5,441 nt of DNA, from contig CAISYT010000088.1 in NCBI GenBank assembly GCA_903889785.1, positions 1 through 5,441 on the forward strand. Reading direction: 5' to 3'. The DNA is from an uncultured Caulobacterales bacterium (GTDB lineage: Bacteria; Pseudomonadota; Alphaproteobacteria; Caulobacterales; Caulobacteraceae). The notes beneath the pieces were generated by a model. It worked only from the letters and a program-made list of their open reading frames with translations, searched no databases and was not told the origin of the DNA. This document shows positions 1 through 5,441 of this stretch, piece by piece. The number at the start of each line of letters is the position of its first letter. Position 1 is the first letter of the stretch. A program made the position numbers and the translations under genes.

Positions 1-2077
1 ATCCATTGAGCTGGGCGCTGACGTTGGTAACCGGGTTGGTCCGGATGCCGTTACTGTCGTTGCCGCGAATAAACAGTTCGGTGATGTTGGGGGCCCGGAT
101 GTCGCGCGAGCGTGTTGCGCGGAACCGCAGGCTGTCGTTGACGTCCCAGGTGCCGCCGAACTTCCAGGTCGTGACGCCGCCTGAGGTCGAATAATCGGTC
201 CGACGTACGGCAGCATTAAGGTCAAGCGCCTTGATCAGCGGCAGGTCCTTGAACATCGGGAGGCCAGCTTCCGCATAGGCTTCCTTGGCCGAGATTTCGC
301 CGGCACCGGGCAGCGGATTGACCGCGAACCAAGCCTGAGCGCGTGACATGGCTTCGGTCTGAGCATCAACACTGACCGTTACCTGATCCTTGTGCCATTC
401 GGCCCCGACCGCCAACGAAAGCGGACCAGCCGGTAGCATAAAGGGCTCGCCCGAAAGGTTGACGTTGGCGGAGTCGCGCTTGAAGGTCGTGTTCTGAATC
501 TGCCGGCCGGGCAGGAAGTATTTGACGGCATCCGGCGTGATAGAACCGTCGCCGAACAGGTTGATCGGCACGCAGTTCGGAGTCACCAGGGCCTGCTGGG
601 CGGCGGTCAGAAACGTGCGGTTCGGGTTGCTCGCCATCGGACCGCAAACGATCTTGCCCGAGGAATCCTTGACCGCGTAAATCGCAGCGTAGAAATTGTT
701 GAGCAGCGGCAAGCCATCAACGTCATAGACGAAGTCGGACTGTCCCGTGACAGCGGCCGCGTTCCACTTCCAGTCGCCAAAGACGGTGCCCTTGGCACCG
801 ACGATGAACTGCTTGGTCTTGTCGTTATTCATGACAATGGCCGAGCCAACTTCGCCCAGCACGCGGTTCATACGGATCTGGGTAATGCCCTGCGCATCCA
901 TGGCCGCCGCAGTCGCAGCCGGAATGAACGGGTTGGTGCGGTCGATATAGATCTGATTATCGTTGCGGACCCGCAGGTTGCCAAACGACGACACTTGATA
1001 TTCGCCGTACATGAACTGGCCCCACACCGTGGTGTTGGGGCTCAGGTCGTAGGTGGCGCGGCCCAGAAAGGACTTGTGCTCGCCGCCGGCCCGCATCCGA
1101 TAGGCGCGGATCGGGCTGGTCCCATAGTTACCAACGCCGGGCGCGGCTCCCGCCGGCGCGTTCATGGTGTTGGAGCCAACCAGGGTTCCGTACAGGAACG
1201 GTGTCGGTGCACCCGAAGAGGTGAAGGTCGTTCCGTTCAGCGGGCAGGTCGCCGTCAGGATCGTCGTGCCGCGCACACAGCTGGTGATCAAGCCGCCGGC
1301 GGCAAGTTTGTATTCCGAGGACATTCCAACGATATTGGCCGGAATGCCTACGGGCCGCGTCGTCAGGTTGACGATACCGGGTTCGGACTTGCCCCAATCG
1401 CGGCTGTAAATCGTGCCGGTGGGATCCTGCTTGTCGTAGTCGCCACCGACGATGAGATGCAGGCGGTCGTCCATGAAATTGTGGCCGTAGCCCAGGCTGG
1501 CGCTGACCTGCTTAGCGTCATTGGCCTGCGAGATGCCATACTGGATATTACCCCGGAAGCCATTCATCCGATCCTTGAGGATGAAGTTGACCACGCCGGC
1601 CACAGCGTCGGAGCCGTAGGCGGCCGAAGCGCCGCCGGTTACCACTTCCGTCCGGTCGATCAAGGAAGAAGGCAGCATGTTGGTGTCGAAGGTACCGGGC
1701 ACGTTGTTCGGGGTGGGCCGAATACCATCGACCAGAATCAGCGTCCGCGTCGCACCAAGGCCGCGCAGATCCAGGAGGTTTTGCCCCGTCGTGAAGGTGC
1801 CACCGCCAGCCTGCGATTGACCACCGGGCCGGAACGACGGGAGTTCGGCCACAGCTTCGCCGACTGAGGCAATAGCGCGCGCCTCAAGTTGCGCCGATCC
1901 CAACACAGAAACAGGCGTCGGGGCGGTGAAGCCCGTGGCCGCCAGACGAGAGCCGGTGACCACCACGGCCTCCACGGACGTACCAGCCGCTGCCGCGGTT
2001 TGCTGCGCCATGGCGCTACCAGCGGCGAGCATGGCGACCGCCGAGGCGGTGACGAATGACCATTTGCGAATAGACAT
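1..2077 (-). CDS. TonB-dependent outer-membrane receptor, N-terminal 692 residues (C-terminus beyond window)
   Basis: This is an outer-membrane beta-barrel receptor that would import a ligand using energy from TonB-ExbB-ExbD. I translated the minus strand from the ATG at 2077 and found 692 codons with no stop or frameshift. Residues 1-24 form a signal peptide (basic MSIRKW, hydrophobic core, AMA before QQ). Residues 35-44 (VEAVVVTGSR) look like the TonB box. The plug spans about 48-170 and contains LLDLRGLGATRTLILVDG and AAYGSDAVAGVVNFILK. Barrel strands follow, including RSRDIRAPNITELF at 656-669, a motif usual in this family. Two closely spaced cysteine pairs, C267/C278 and C478/C502, probably lie in surface loops. 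Relatives are commonly 900-1000 residues, so roughly the last quarter to third is missing. A GAGGAA ribosome site supports the start. The ligand cannot be told from sequence. The gene is divergent from the glutaryl-CoA dehydrogenase. The family call is very secure. Confidence 0.96.
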   Translation of the reverse strand, partial: MSIRKWSFVTASAVAMLAAGSAMAQQTAAAAGTSVEAVVVTGSRLAATGFTAPTPVSVLGSAQLEARAIASVGEAVAELPSFRPGGQSQAGGGTFTTGQNLLDLRGLGATRTLILVDGIRPTPNNVPGTFDTNMLPSSLIDRTEVVTGGASAAYGSDAVAGVVNFILKDRMNGFRGNIQYGISQANDAKQVSASLGYGHNFMDDRLHLIVGGDYDKQDPTGTIYSRDWGKSEPGIVNLTTRPVGIPANIVGMSSEYKLAAGGLITSCVRGTTILTATCPLNGTTFTSSGAPTPFLYGTLVGSNTMNAPAGAAPGVGNYGTSPIRAYRMRAGGEHKSFLGRATYDLSPNTTVWGQFMYGEYQVSSFGNLRVRNDNQIYIDRTNPFIPAATAAAMDAQGITQIRMNRVLGEVGSAIVMNNDKTKQFIVGAKGTVFGDWKWNAAAVTGQSDFVYDVDGLPLLNNFYAAIYAVKDSSGKIVCGPMASNPNRTFLTAAQQALVTPNCVPINLFGDGSITPDAVKYFLPGRQIQNTTFKRDSANVNLSGEPFMLPAGPLSLAVGAEWHKDQVTVSVDAQTEAMSRAQAWFAVNPLPGAGEISAKEAYAEAGLPMFKDLPLIKALDLNAAVRRTDYSTSGGVTTWKFGGTWDVNDSLRFRATRSRDIRAPNITELFIRGNDSNGIRTNPVTNVSAQLNG

Positions 2078-2083
2078 TGTTGT

Positions 2084-2089
2084 TTCCTC
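2084..2089 (-). promoter_or_regulatory. Ribosome binding site of the TonB-dependent receptor
   Basis: On the minus strand GAGGAA lies 6 bases upstream of the ATG at 2077. It fixes the start, which also gives a complete signal peptide with nothing extra in front of it. Confidence 0.8.
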
Positions 2090-2423
2090 ATCCTAGCCGG
2101 AAAGCGATCCCCTCGCCGCCGGCATAGCGTTCTTAAAAGTATCTTTTCTCTACCCATCGGGCGCTCCCAATGGGCATTTCATTTCACGGTCGAAGAATGC
2201 GGGCTGACCAATACCCTCAACACGACACGAATTGCCACAGTTTCATCCCCCGGGGGAAGTGGGCCGACGACACTTTAATGCGTCACACCAAGGCTCCCGC
2301 TGCGATGAATTCAAATGGGCTGATCAGGATTTCCGATAAAGCGTTCGTTTCCGGGCGCATCGGTCAGCACCCCGTCGACGAACCGGCGCACCGCTGGCAC
2401 CTGATCGATCAATGCGTAATGCC

Positions 2424-2440
2424 GATCGGTTGGACCGATC
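2424..2440. repeat. Perfect inverted repeat, candidate operator
   Basis: GATCGGT and ACCGATC are exact 7-base reverse complements around the 3-base centre TGG. The centre of symmetry lies about 165 bases upstream of the dehydrogenase start and 355 bases upstream of the receptor start. The size and symmetry fit a dimeric regulator site. It has no poly-T tail, so it is not an intrinsic terminator. A regulatory role is inference only. Confidence 0.4.
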
Positions 2441-2551
2441 CGCATCCTCTGAGCACTCTCACTAGACTTGGGCCGGCGATAGGGCCTGCCCGCACGAGTC
2501 GAGAACTGCGACCCTTTTCCAAAAACCTTGTCCGATATATCTGCCGGGATG

Positions 2552-2570
2552 GCTAGGCTTGCGCTAGGCT
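2552..2570 (+). repeat. Tandem 8-base direct repeat upstream of gcdH
   Basis: GCTAGGCT occurs at 2552-2559 and again at 2563-2570, separated by TGC. The 11-base period is close to one helical turn. The repeat ends 26 bases before the dehydrogenase ATG, so it lies in the promoter or 5' leader. It could be a regulator site, part of a promoter with GCTA-type -10 elements, or chance. Confidence 0.35.
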
Positions 2571-2580
2571 GTCCACCACC

Positions 2581-2586
2581 AAGGAG
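2581..2586 (+). promoter_or_regulatory. Ribosome binding site of gcdH, deciding its start
   Basis: AAGGAG lies 10 bases upstream of the ATG at 2597. The frame is also open back to a TTG at 2528, but that codon has no ribosome site, and the 23 extra residues (proline- and arginine-rich) do not resemble the family N-terminus. The ATG at 2597 is therefore preferred. Confidence 0.8.
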
Positions 2587-2596
2587 AACAAGAAAC

Positions 2597-3775
2597 ATGG
2601 CCGAGTTTGCGCCCTTCGACTGGACCGATCCCTTCCGCATCGAAGCCCAATTGACCGACGAAGAGCGGATGATCCGTGATGCGGCGCGTGACTATTTCCA
2701 GGGCGAGCTCCAGCCCAAGGTGCTGATGGCCAATCGCCATGAGACCGTCGATCGGGACCTGATCCCCCAGATGGGGGCCATGGGTTTGCTGGGCGTCACC
2801 CTGCCGGCCGAATATGGCGGGTCGGAAGCGAGCCACGTCGCCTATGGCCTGGTGGCGCGCGAGGCCGAGCGCGTCGATAGCGGCTACCGCTCTACGCTAA
2901 GCGTCCAGTCCTCACTGGTGATCCATCCGATCTTCACCTTCGGGTCTGAAGAGCAGAAGCGCAAATACCTGCCCAAGCTGGTGAGCGGCGAATTGATCGG
3001 CTGCTTTGGCCTCACTGAACCCAACTACGGTTCTGATCCTGGCGGCATGATCACCCGCGCCGACAAGGTGGCCGGCGGCTATCGCCTGAATGGCGCCAAG
3101 ACCTGGATTTCCAACGCCCCGATCGCCGACCTGGCCGTGGTGTGGGCTAAGCTGGACGACAAAATCCGCGGCTTCATCGTCGAACGTGGGGCACAGGGAT
3201 TCTCCACCCCAAAGATCGAGGGCAAGCTGGCCCTGCGCACCTCCGTGACCGGCGAGATCGTCCTTGAGGACTGCCTGGTGCCGGAAGATGCGCTCTTGCC
3301 CAACGTCTCGGGCCTTTCCGGCCCGTTCGGCTGTCTGAACAAGGCCCGCTTCGGCATTGCCTGGGGTGCCCTGGGCGCAGCTGAGTTCTGCTGGCTCGCC
3401 GCCCAGCGCTACGGCATGGAGCGGCTACAATTCAAACGTCCGCTGGCAGCGACCCAACTGTACCAGAAGAAGCTGGTCGAGATGCAGGTAGAGATCGCCC
3501 TTGGCCTTCAGGCCTGTCTCCGCGTGGGCCGGCTGCTCGACGAAGGTCAGGCCTCGCCGGAGATGATCTCGATCATCAAGCGCAACAGCGCTGGCAAGTC
3601 GCTGGCCATCGCCCGCGAGGCGCGCGACATGCACGGGGCCAATGGAATCTCGGACGAGTTCCACATCATGCGCCACATGTGCAACCTCGAGGTCGTCAAC
3701 ACCTATGAGGGCACCCACGACGTGCACGCCTTGATCCTGGGGCGGGCACAGACCGGTCTGCAGGCCTTCAGTTGA
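2597..3775 (+). CDS. gcdH: Glutaryl-CoA dehydrogenase
   Basis: This soluble FAD enzyme of the acyl-CoA dehydrogenase family oxidises and decarboxylates glutaryl-CoA to crotonyl-CoA and CO2, passing electrons to electron-transfer flavoprotein. It serves lysine, tryptophan and glutarate catabolism. The 392-residue product has normal family length. It opens with FDWTDPF and LTDEERMIRDAARDY, typical of this subgroup. Residues 92-106 (RVDSGYRST..SVQSS) carry Arg98 and Ser102, matching Arg94 and Ser98 that bind the glutaryl carboxylate in the human enzyme; Glu91 and Ser99 match Glu87 and Ser95. CFGLTEPNYGSDPGG (136-150) and KTWISN (168-173) are flavin and substrate contacts. Glu371 in NTYEGTHDVHALILGR is the catalytic base. 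This residue set favours the decarboxylating enzyme over the non-decarboxylating anaerobic type. The CoA-transferase follows 14 bases after the stop, suggesting one transcript. No regulator gene is adjacent in the window. The family call is very secure. Confidence 0.97.
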   Translation: MAEFAPFDWTDPFRIEAQLTDEERMIRDAARDYFQGELQPKVLMANRHETVDRDLIPQMGAMGLLGVTLPAEYGGSEASHVAYGLVAREAERVDSGYRSTLSVQSSLVIHPIFTFGSEEQKRKYLPKLVSGELIGCFGLTEPNYGSDPGGMITRADKVAGGYRLNGAKTWISNAPIADLAVVWAKLDDKIRGFIVERGAQGFSTPKIEGKLALRTSVTGEIVLEDCLVPEDALLPNVSGLSGPFGCLNKARFGIAWGALGAAEFCWLAAQRYGMERLQFKRPLAATQLYQKKLVEMQVEIALGLQACLRVGRLLDEGQASPEMISIIKRNSAGKSLAIAREARDMHGANGISDEFHIMRHMCNLEVVNTYEGTHDVHALILGRAQTGLQAFS

Positions 3776-3789
3776 GCGCAGGCTCTGGC

Positions 3790-5043
3790 ATGCCGCGAGC
3801 GTTGGAAGGCGTTCGCGTCCTAGACCTCAGCCGTGTGCTGGCAGGGCCATGGGCGACCCAACTGCTGGCCGACCTTGGGGCCGACGTCATCAAGATTGAG
3901 CGTCCTGGCGAGGGCGACGAGACCCGCGCCTGGGGGCCACCCTATTTCGAGGGCGAGGGTGCAAAGGAGGCGGCCTATTACATGGCCGCCAATCGCGGCA
4001 AGGCCTCGGTCTGCATCGACATAGCCTCACCCCAGGGCGGCAAACTTGTCACCGCCTTAGCGACCAAGTGTGATGTTGTGGTGGAGAACTTCAAGGTTGG
4101 GGCGCTGAAGAAATACGGGCTCGACTACGCCGGCCTTTCGGCCGCCAATCCCGCTCTGGTCTATTGCTCGATCACAGGTTTTGGCCAGGATGGGCCCTAT
4201 GCCGCCCGCCCGGGCTACGATTTCGCCATCCAGGCCATGGGCGGACTGATGAGCCTGACCGGCGAGGCCGACGGCCCGCCGATGAAGGCCGGGGTGGCTG
4301 TGACCGACCTGATGACCGGCCTCTATGCCGCCAATGCGATCCAGGCCGCCCTGCGCCACCGCGACCGCACCGGCCAGGGCCAGCACATCGACATGGCCTT
4401 GCTCGATGTTCAGGTGGCGACCCTGGCCAACCAAGCGTTGAGCTTTTTTGCGACCGGCCGTAACCCAACGCGTTACGGCAACGCGCACCCCACCGTCGTC
4501 CCCTATCAGAGCTTCACAGCCGCCGATGGCGACATCGCCGTGGCGGTTGGCAACGATGGTCAGTTCATTCGGCTCTGTGTAGCCATGGACCTGCCGCATC
4601 TGGCGTCCGACCCATATTTTTCCACCAATTCAGCACGAATTGCCAACCGAGCCGCCCTGATCACCCAGCTGCAGGCCGGTTTTGCCCAACAGCCCGTGGC
4701 GTATTGGCTGCAGCGCCTGACGGCGGCGGGCGTTCCGGCTGGCCCGGTCAATACAGTGTCGCAAGTCTTCGCCGATCCGCAGGTCATCCACCGCGGACTG
4801 CGCATTGACCTGCCCCATGCAGAACTCGGGTCCGTAGCCGGCGTCGCCTGCCCGATCCGCCTATCGAAGACCCCTGCGGGGGCCCAGACCGCGCCGCCAC
4901 CGCTGGGCTACGACACGCGCCGCGTACTGACCGAGGTCTTGGGGCTGACGGATGAGGCCGTGACCGCGCTCCAAGCCGCCAAGGTGGTGGAGAGTCGCTC
5001 TGCCCCAGCGACCTCTGCCCCGTCGCCCACCGCGACAAGTTGA
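3790..5043 (+). CDS. Family III (CaiB/BaiF) CoA-transferase, probably acting on glutarate
   Basis: A cytoplasmic CoA-transferase of 417 residues. The N-terminus (LEGVRVLDLSRVLAGPWATQ, then LLADLGADVIKIERPGEGDETR) is the family signature. NRGKAS (68-73) is the usual CoA-contact motif, and ITGFGQDGPYAARPGYD spans 128-144. Asp173 in AGVAVTDLMTG is the expected catalytic aspartate that forms the acyl anhydride. Placement directly after gcdH suggests succinyl-CoA:glutarate CoA-transferase, comparable to human SUGCT and the pseudomonad gcdG product; this specificity is inferred from context, because the fold alone does not fix the substrate. The ATG at 3790 is chosen since the family motif starts four residues later and an AGG lies 7 bases upstream. 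An alternative TTG at 3772 would overlap the gcdH stop (TTGA) and add six residues. The last 17 or so residues (from ESRSAPATS) are a Pro/Ala/Ser/Thr-rich tail beyond the usual end. Confidence 0.93.
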   Translation: MPRALEGVRVLDLSRVLAGPWATQLLADLGADVIKIERPGEGDETRAWGPPYFEGEGAKEAAYYMAANRGKASVCIDIASPQGGKLVTALATKCDVVVENFKVGALKKYGLDYAGLSAANPALVYCSITGFGQDGPYAARPGYDFAIQAMGGLMSLTGEADGPPMKAGVAVTDLMTGLYAANAIQAALRHRDRTGQGQHIDMALLDVQVATLANQALSFFATGRNPTRYGNAHPTVVPYQSFTAADGDIAVAVGNDGQFIRLCVAMDLPHLASDPYFSTNSARIANRAALITQLQAGFAQQPVAYWLQRLTAAGVPAGPVNTVSQVFADPQVIHRGLRIDLPHAELGSVAGVACPIRLSKTPAGAQTAPPPLGYDTRRVLTEVLGLTDEAVTALQAAKVVESRSAPATSAPSPTATS

Positions 5044-5111
5044 GCTTGAAGGCACCCCGACTGATCGCCTAGACCGGTCATGCAAGCCGACGAACGAGAC
5101 GCGGCTCAAGC

Positions 5112-5116
5112 GAGGG
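5112..5116 (+). promoter_or_regulatory. Ribosome binding site of the short-chain dehydrogenase
   Basis: GAGGG lies 8 bases upstream of the ATG at 5125. It favours this start over the in-frame ATG at 5080, which lacks such a site. Confidence 0.65.
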
Positions 5117-5124
5117 TTGAGACC

Positions 5125-5441
5125 ATGGATCTGGGAATTTCAGGCAAGACTGCGCTGGTGCTGGGTGCCAGCAGCGGCCTGGGGCAAGCCATGGCCATCG
5201 GTCTGGCCCGCGAAGGGGTCAATGTCGCCGTCGCCGCCCGCAGCGAGGCAGGTCTGGCCAAGACGGTCGCGGCCATCGAGGCCGCCGGTGCTAAGGCCAT
5301 CGCCCTGCCATGGGACCTTTCCGACCGCAGCATCATCCCGGCCAGGATCGAAGCCATCGAAAAAGCCCTCGGGCCCGTCGATATCCTGATCAACAACAGC
5401 GGCGGTCCTCCGCCGACCCCGGCCGCTGGCCAGGACCCGGC
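5125..5441 (+). CDS. Short-chain dehydrogenase/reductase, N-terminal 105 residues (cut by window edge)
   Basis: An NAD(P)-dependent oxidoreductase with a Rossmann fold. GASSGLG (14-20) is the classical glycine-rich cofactor motif, WDLSD (63-67) supplies the adenine-contacting aspartate, and ILINNSGGPPP (88-97) is a variant of the usual NNAG motif. Arg39 at the end of the second strand (AVAARSEAGL) suggests NADP(H). The NN[AS]GGPPP form is known from SDR proteins annotated as 3-oxoacyl reductase-like, so a 3-hydroxyacyl or 3-ketoacyl substrate is possible but unproven. The catalytic Ser-Tyr-Lys residues lie beyond the right edge. The start at 5125 is chosen for the GAGGG ribosome site 8 bases upstream. 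An in-frame ATG at 5080 would add 15 polar residues absent from the family core and has no ribosome site. The 81-base gap after the CoA-transferase shows no terminator, so co-transcription is plausible. Confidence 0.92.
   Translation, partial: MDLGISGKTALVLGASSGLGQAMAIGLAREGVNVAVAARSEAGLAKTVAAIEAAGAKAIALPWDLSDRSIIPARIEAIEKALGPVDILINNSGGPPPTPAAGQDP

Larger units (their letters stand above)
2078..2596. other. Long divergent intergenic region, no convincing gene
   Basis: These 519 bases separate two divergent genes and must carry both promoters. No RNA gene was recognised. Open frames cross the region on both strands (2170-2556 plus; 2311-2640 minus), but neither has a recognisable domain or a ribosome site, and the minus one runs into the dehydrogenase start. 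The AT-rich block at about 2130-2150 (AAAAG TAT CTTTT at 2135-2147) lies 58-70 bases upstream of the receptor start and is the likeliest location of its promoter, though no clean -35/-10 pair stands out. Other structures are a TCCCCCGGGGGA palindrome at 2246-2257, an inverted repeat at 2424-2440 and a tandem 8-base repeat at 2552-2570. Confidence 0.75.

Noticed and set aside
995..1867. A 290-codon plus-strand open frame inside the receptor gene
   Set aside because: It is antisense to a clear receptor coding frame with family motifs throughout. It is low in recognisable motifs and has no ribosome site; long antisense frames are expected in GC-rich genes.
2246..2257. TCCCCCGGGGGA palindrome as a terminator or operator
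   Set aside because: There is no loop and no following T-run, and short G/C palindromes are common by chance in GC-rich DNA.
2170..2556. A 128-codon plus-strand open frame in the intergenic region
   Set aside because: The translation shows no recognisable domain or repeated pattern, there is no good ribosome site before its start, and it overlaps the likely promoter region of gcdH.
2528..2596. A longer gcdH beginning at a TTG codon
   Set aside because: The added 23 residues do not resemble the family N-terminus, and the strong AAGGAG site serves the ATG at 2597.
4057..4599. A 180-codon minus-strand open frame inside the CoA-transferase gene
   Set aside because: It lies entirely antisense to a well-conserved coding region, including the catalytic aspartate, and shows no domain of its own.
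5044..5124. A possible terminator between the CoA-transferase and the SDR gene
   Set aside because: I found no stable stem followed by a T-run in these 81 bases.
1..5441. A new defence system, mobile element, CRISPR array or RNA gene
   Set aside because: All coding sequence is accounted for by common metabolic and transport families. No transposase, integrase, spaced repeats or tRNA/rRNA-like sequence was seen.

Overview
The window holds three rightward genes for acyl-CoA metabolism, with a divergent, leftward outer-membrane receptor gene on their left. The sequence is GC-rich with strongly GC-biased codons. The receptor is of the large TonB-dependent type, with a plug box ending in VVVTGSR, that is expanded in Caulobacterales and Sphingomonadales. 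Together these suggest an aerobic Gram-negative alphaproteobacterium. The exact genus cannot be read from the sequence.

Layout. Positions 1-2077 (minus strand) encode the first 692 residues of a TonB-dependent receptor whose C-terminus lies beyond the left edge. Positions 2078-2596 are a long divergent intergenic region. It holds no convincing gene but has two short symmetric or repeated elements that could be regulator sites. Positions 2597-3775 encode a full-length glutaryl-CoA dehydrogenase with all expected active-site residues. Positions 3790-5043 encode a family III (CaiB/BaiF) CoA-transferase, beginning 14 bases after the dehydrogenase stop. Positions 5125-5441 encode the N-terminal third of a short-chain dehydrogenase/reductase that runs off the right edge.

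How they work together. The dehydrogenase and CoA-transferase form a recognisable glutarate module. The transferase would activate glutarate with CoA from a donor such as succinyl-CoA, and the dehydrogenase would oxidatively decarboxylate glutaryl-CoA to crotonyl-CoA. This is the end of lysine, tryptophan or glutarate catabolism. The reductase follows on the same strand after 81 bases and may be co-transcribed, but its substrate is unknown. The receptor would import an unidentified ligand, and its link to the module rests only on divergent adjacency.

I see no RNA gene, mobile element, CRISPR array or clear terminator, and no evidence of a new multi-gene system. The points most worth a second look lie in the intergenic region: a perfect inverted repeat, a tandem 8-base repeat, and an open minus-strand frame that could be a remnant of a lost regulator.
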